Positions 3,796 to 5,326 of a stretch of 5,326 nucleotides of DNA are shown here, piece after piece. The stretch is from Puniceicoccales bacterium. Its GTDB lineage: Bacteria > Verrucomicrobiota > Verrucomicrobiae > Opitutales > LL51. Both the position numbers and the translations under genes were made by a program. The notes beneath the pieces were generated by a model, which saw nothing but the letters and a program-made list of their open reading frames with translations, ran no database searches and was not told the DNA's origin. Each line of letters begins with the position of its first letter. Position 1 is the stretch's first letter. The stretch covers positions 1 to 5,326 of the forward strand of contig JAITBR010000068.1 in assembly GCA_031283485.1 (NCBI GenBank). The letters are read 5' to 3'.

Positions 3796-5326
3796 TGAGA
3801 AAATTGAGGTACATTGTCATATTTTTCGCGGTGAGTTGCTTTTGCGGTCCATTGATTAGCGGCGAAGTGCAAGATTTGATGTTTTATGACGAATCACTGC
3901 CACAGGTATTATACATTTTAGAAAAATTGACCGGAAAGGCTATTTTGTGCGACCAGTCGGTTTCCAATGTCAAGCTATCGCTGCAGATGCGGCAAAATTT
4001 ATCGAAACGGGACGCTATTCGGGCAATAGAGAATGTTTTAAGTATGAATGGGGTTGCGATCATTGATCGTGGGGATGGAGTGTTGCGAGCTGTAAACGCC
4101 AAAATGGCCCCGAGTTGTGCGACAGAATGGCTGGAAGATTCAACTTTGCCGATGATTGCCAGCGAAAAAATTTACACAAAATTATTTACGCTGAAGCACC
4201 TTTCTGTAGCGGATTTTTCCAAGATTATTCGCCCAATGTTGTCACAAATTGGCACATCCGTTTTAACTTTTGAAGATTCTAATTGCCTAGTAATTACTGA
4301 TAGATTGTCAAATTTACAGCGGGTTGAATTGCTGATTAGAAGCGTGGATAAGCCCCACTGCTCCAAAGTGGGATCGAAAATTTTTCGCATAAAACACGCC
4401 GATGCAGAAAATATTTCTTCAATCCTTCACAAATTAATAGCGGCGGGAAATTCAGTAGAAATGCGGAAAATTAAGGATAAGCCATATGGAGAGGAGGTTG
4501 CACAAGGCAAGATTTCGCTGTCAAATTCAGCTGTGCATGGCGATGACAAGGTCAACGCACAGGAATTTAGATTTTCCGGAGGTGTTGCCATAGAACATGA
4601 TAAGTATAGCAATTCAATAATCGTCTGTGGGACACAACAGGACATAGCCCATGTCGAAAAAATTGTCACTGGACTTGATGTGTTGCTGGATCAGGTGCGC
4701 ATAGAGGTCGTTATTGCGCAAGTAACCTTGACCAATAACGAAACATCCGGGCTAGAGTCGCTTGGAATATCCTACAATACTCCGTTGAATTCCATCAGTA
4801 ACCCGGTCCCTTCCGGTGATAAGCGGGTAAATTTTTCCGGCCAAGGGGCATCGAGTAATGAGGTTGGTGGAGGCTTTAATTTTGGCGGCACTTTGCGTAA
4901 ATTTTCCCTGGGATATGTGTTTAACAAAGCCAAAACTCACGGTAATATAAAGGTTTTATCGGCACCAACAATAGTTACAACACATAACCGTGAAGCATCC
5001 ATAAAAGTTGGCGAATCACGTCCGGTGATAACGGCAAATTTTACCGATCTTACAAACCAGAAATCCATTAGGAATACCGTTAATTACAAGGATATCGGCA
5101 TAGAATTAACCGTTACGCCACTGATTGGGCCAAACGGCGTGATTCAGATGAAGATCGACCAACTTGTTCAAAAAATAAGCGGTGATGTTGCAATCGACGG
5201 GAATAGACAGCCAATAATAACAAAACGACAGGCCGTGTCGTTCGTGAGTGTGCAGGACGGAGATACCGTTGTTTTAGCTGGACTGCAGGAGAAGGAATAC
5301 TACGATTCCAAGGGAAAGTTGTGGCT
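3795..5326 (+). CDS. gspD: type II secretion outer-membrane secretin, GspD-like (3' end outside window)
   Basis: Open at the right edge, 510 residues are visible. Residues 1-23 look like a signal peptide. An N0-type domain follows (about 25-103; 'LPQVLYILEKLTGKAILCDQSV'), then an N1-type repeat (about 126-187; ending 'CLVITDRLSNLQRVELLIRSVD'), then one more N-type repeat (about 194-296; ending 'SIIVCGTQQDIAHVEKIVTGLD') split by a polar insert near 219-262. The secretin core starts at 'VRIEVVIAQVTL' (301-312). It shows the family hallmarks 'VLSAPTIVTTHNREASIKVG' (387-406), 'YKDIGIELTVTPLIG' (431-445) and 'KRQAVSFVSVQDGDTVVLAG' (477-496). Secretins form the multimeric outer-membrane channel through which folded exoproteins leave. 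Classical GspD has N0 plus three N repeats; here only two follow N0. The start ATG overlaps the gspM stop. A short C-terminal remainder of the core is missing from view. Confidence 0.93.
   Translation, partial: MRKLRYIVIFFAVSCFCGPLISGEVQDLMFYDESLPQVLYILEKLTGKAILCDQSVSNVKLSLQMRQNLSKRDAIRAIENVLSMNGVAIIDRGDGVLRAVNAKMAPSCATEWLEDSTLPMIASEKIYTKLFTLKHLSVADFSKIIRPMLSQIGTSVLTFEDSNCLVITDRLSNLQRVELLIRSVDKPHCSKVGSKIFRIKHADAENISSILHKLIAAGNSVEMRKIKDKPYGEEVAQGKISLSNSAVHGDDKVNAQEFRFSGGVAIEHDKYSNSIIVCGTQQDIAHVEKIVTGLDVLLDQVRIEVVIAQVTLTNNETSGLESLGISYNTPLNSISNPVPSGDKRVNFSGQGASSNEVGGGFNFGGTLRKFSLGYVFNKAKTHGNIKVLSAPTIVTTHNREASIKVGESRPVITANFTDLTNQKSIRNTVNYKDIGIELTVTPLIGPNGVIQMKIDQLVQKISGDVAIDGNRQPIITKRQAVSFVSVQDGDTVVLAGLQEKEYYDSKGKLW

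Noticed and set aside
3393..3872. Minus-strand 159-codon frame
   Set aside because: It lies antisense across gspM and the gspD start, with no independent signal or family similarity.
1..5326. CRISPR array or defence system
   Set aside because: No regularly spaced repeats and no nuclease, helicase or toxin-like proteins are visible.

Overview
The window shows one edge of a type II secretion system (T2SS, Gsp) gene cluster next to a leucine tRNA gene. The DNA is moderately AT-rich. The proteins are typical of a diderm bacterium: two prepilin-like pseudopilins, two single-pass inner-membrane assembly proteins and an outer-membrane secretin. The GspL-like protein has a degenerate cytoplasmic half with an 'SPF...LLYGFFV' stretch that resembles, from memory, GspL/PilN-like proteins of Verrucomicrobiota (Opitutia). 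That taxonomic placement is a low-confidence inference.

Layout. Positions 1-381 hold an 18-nt perfect inverted repeat (1-18 and 364-381), a strong plus-strand intrinsic terminator (135-165) and a minus-strand tRNA-Leu(UAA) (271-353, CCA not encoded). No protein gene is recognisable there. The terminator must serve something transcribed from the left, either a gene outside the window or a short untranslated RNA. Positions 382-593 have no convincing gene and no convincing terminator. A gspJ-like gene lies on the minus strand (594-1379). After only about 45 bp a plus-strand run follows: gspK-like (1425-2279, GTG start), an 86-bp gap with a long hairpin, then gspL-like (2366-3283), gspM-like (3280-3795, ATGA overlap) and gspD-like (3795 to beyond 5326, TGATG overlap, open at the right edge).

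How the genes fit together. GspJ and GspK are minor pseudopilins expected to sit at the tip of the periplasmic pseudopilus. GspL and GspM form the inner-membrane assembly platform that contacts the GspE ATPase. GspD forms the outer-membrane channel. The ATPase (gspE), platform protein (gspF), major pseudopilin (gspG), gspH/I and prepilin peptidase are not in view. Unusual points are the divergent gspJ/gspK arrangement, gspD at the end of the K-L-M-D run, the lack of clear Shine-Dalgarno sequences at all five gsp starts, a secretin with one fewer N-domain than classical GspD, and many cysteines in the predicted periplasmic domains.
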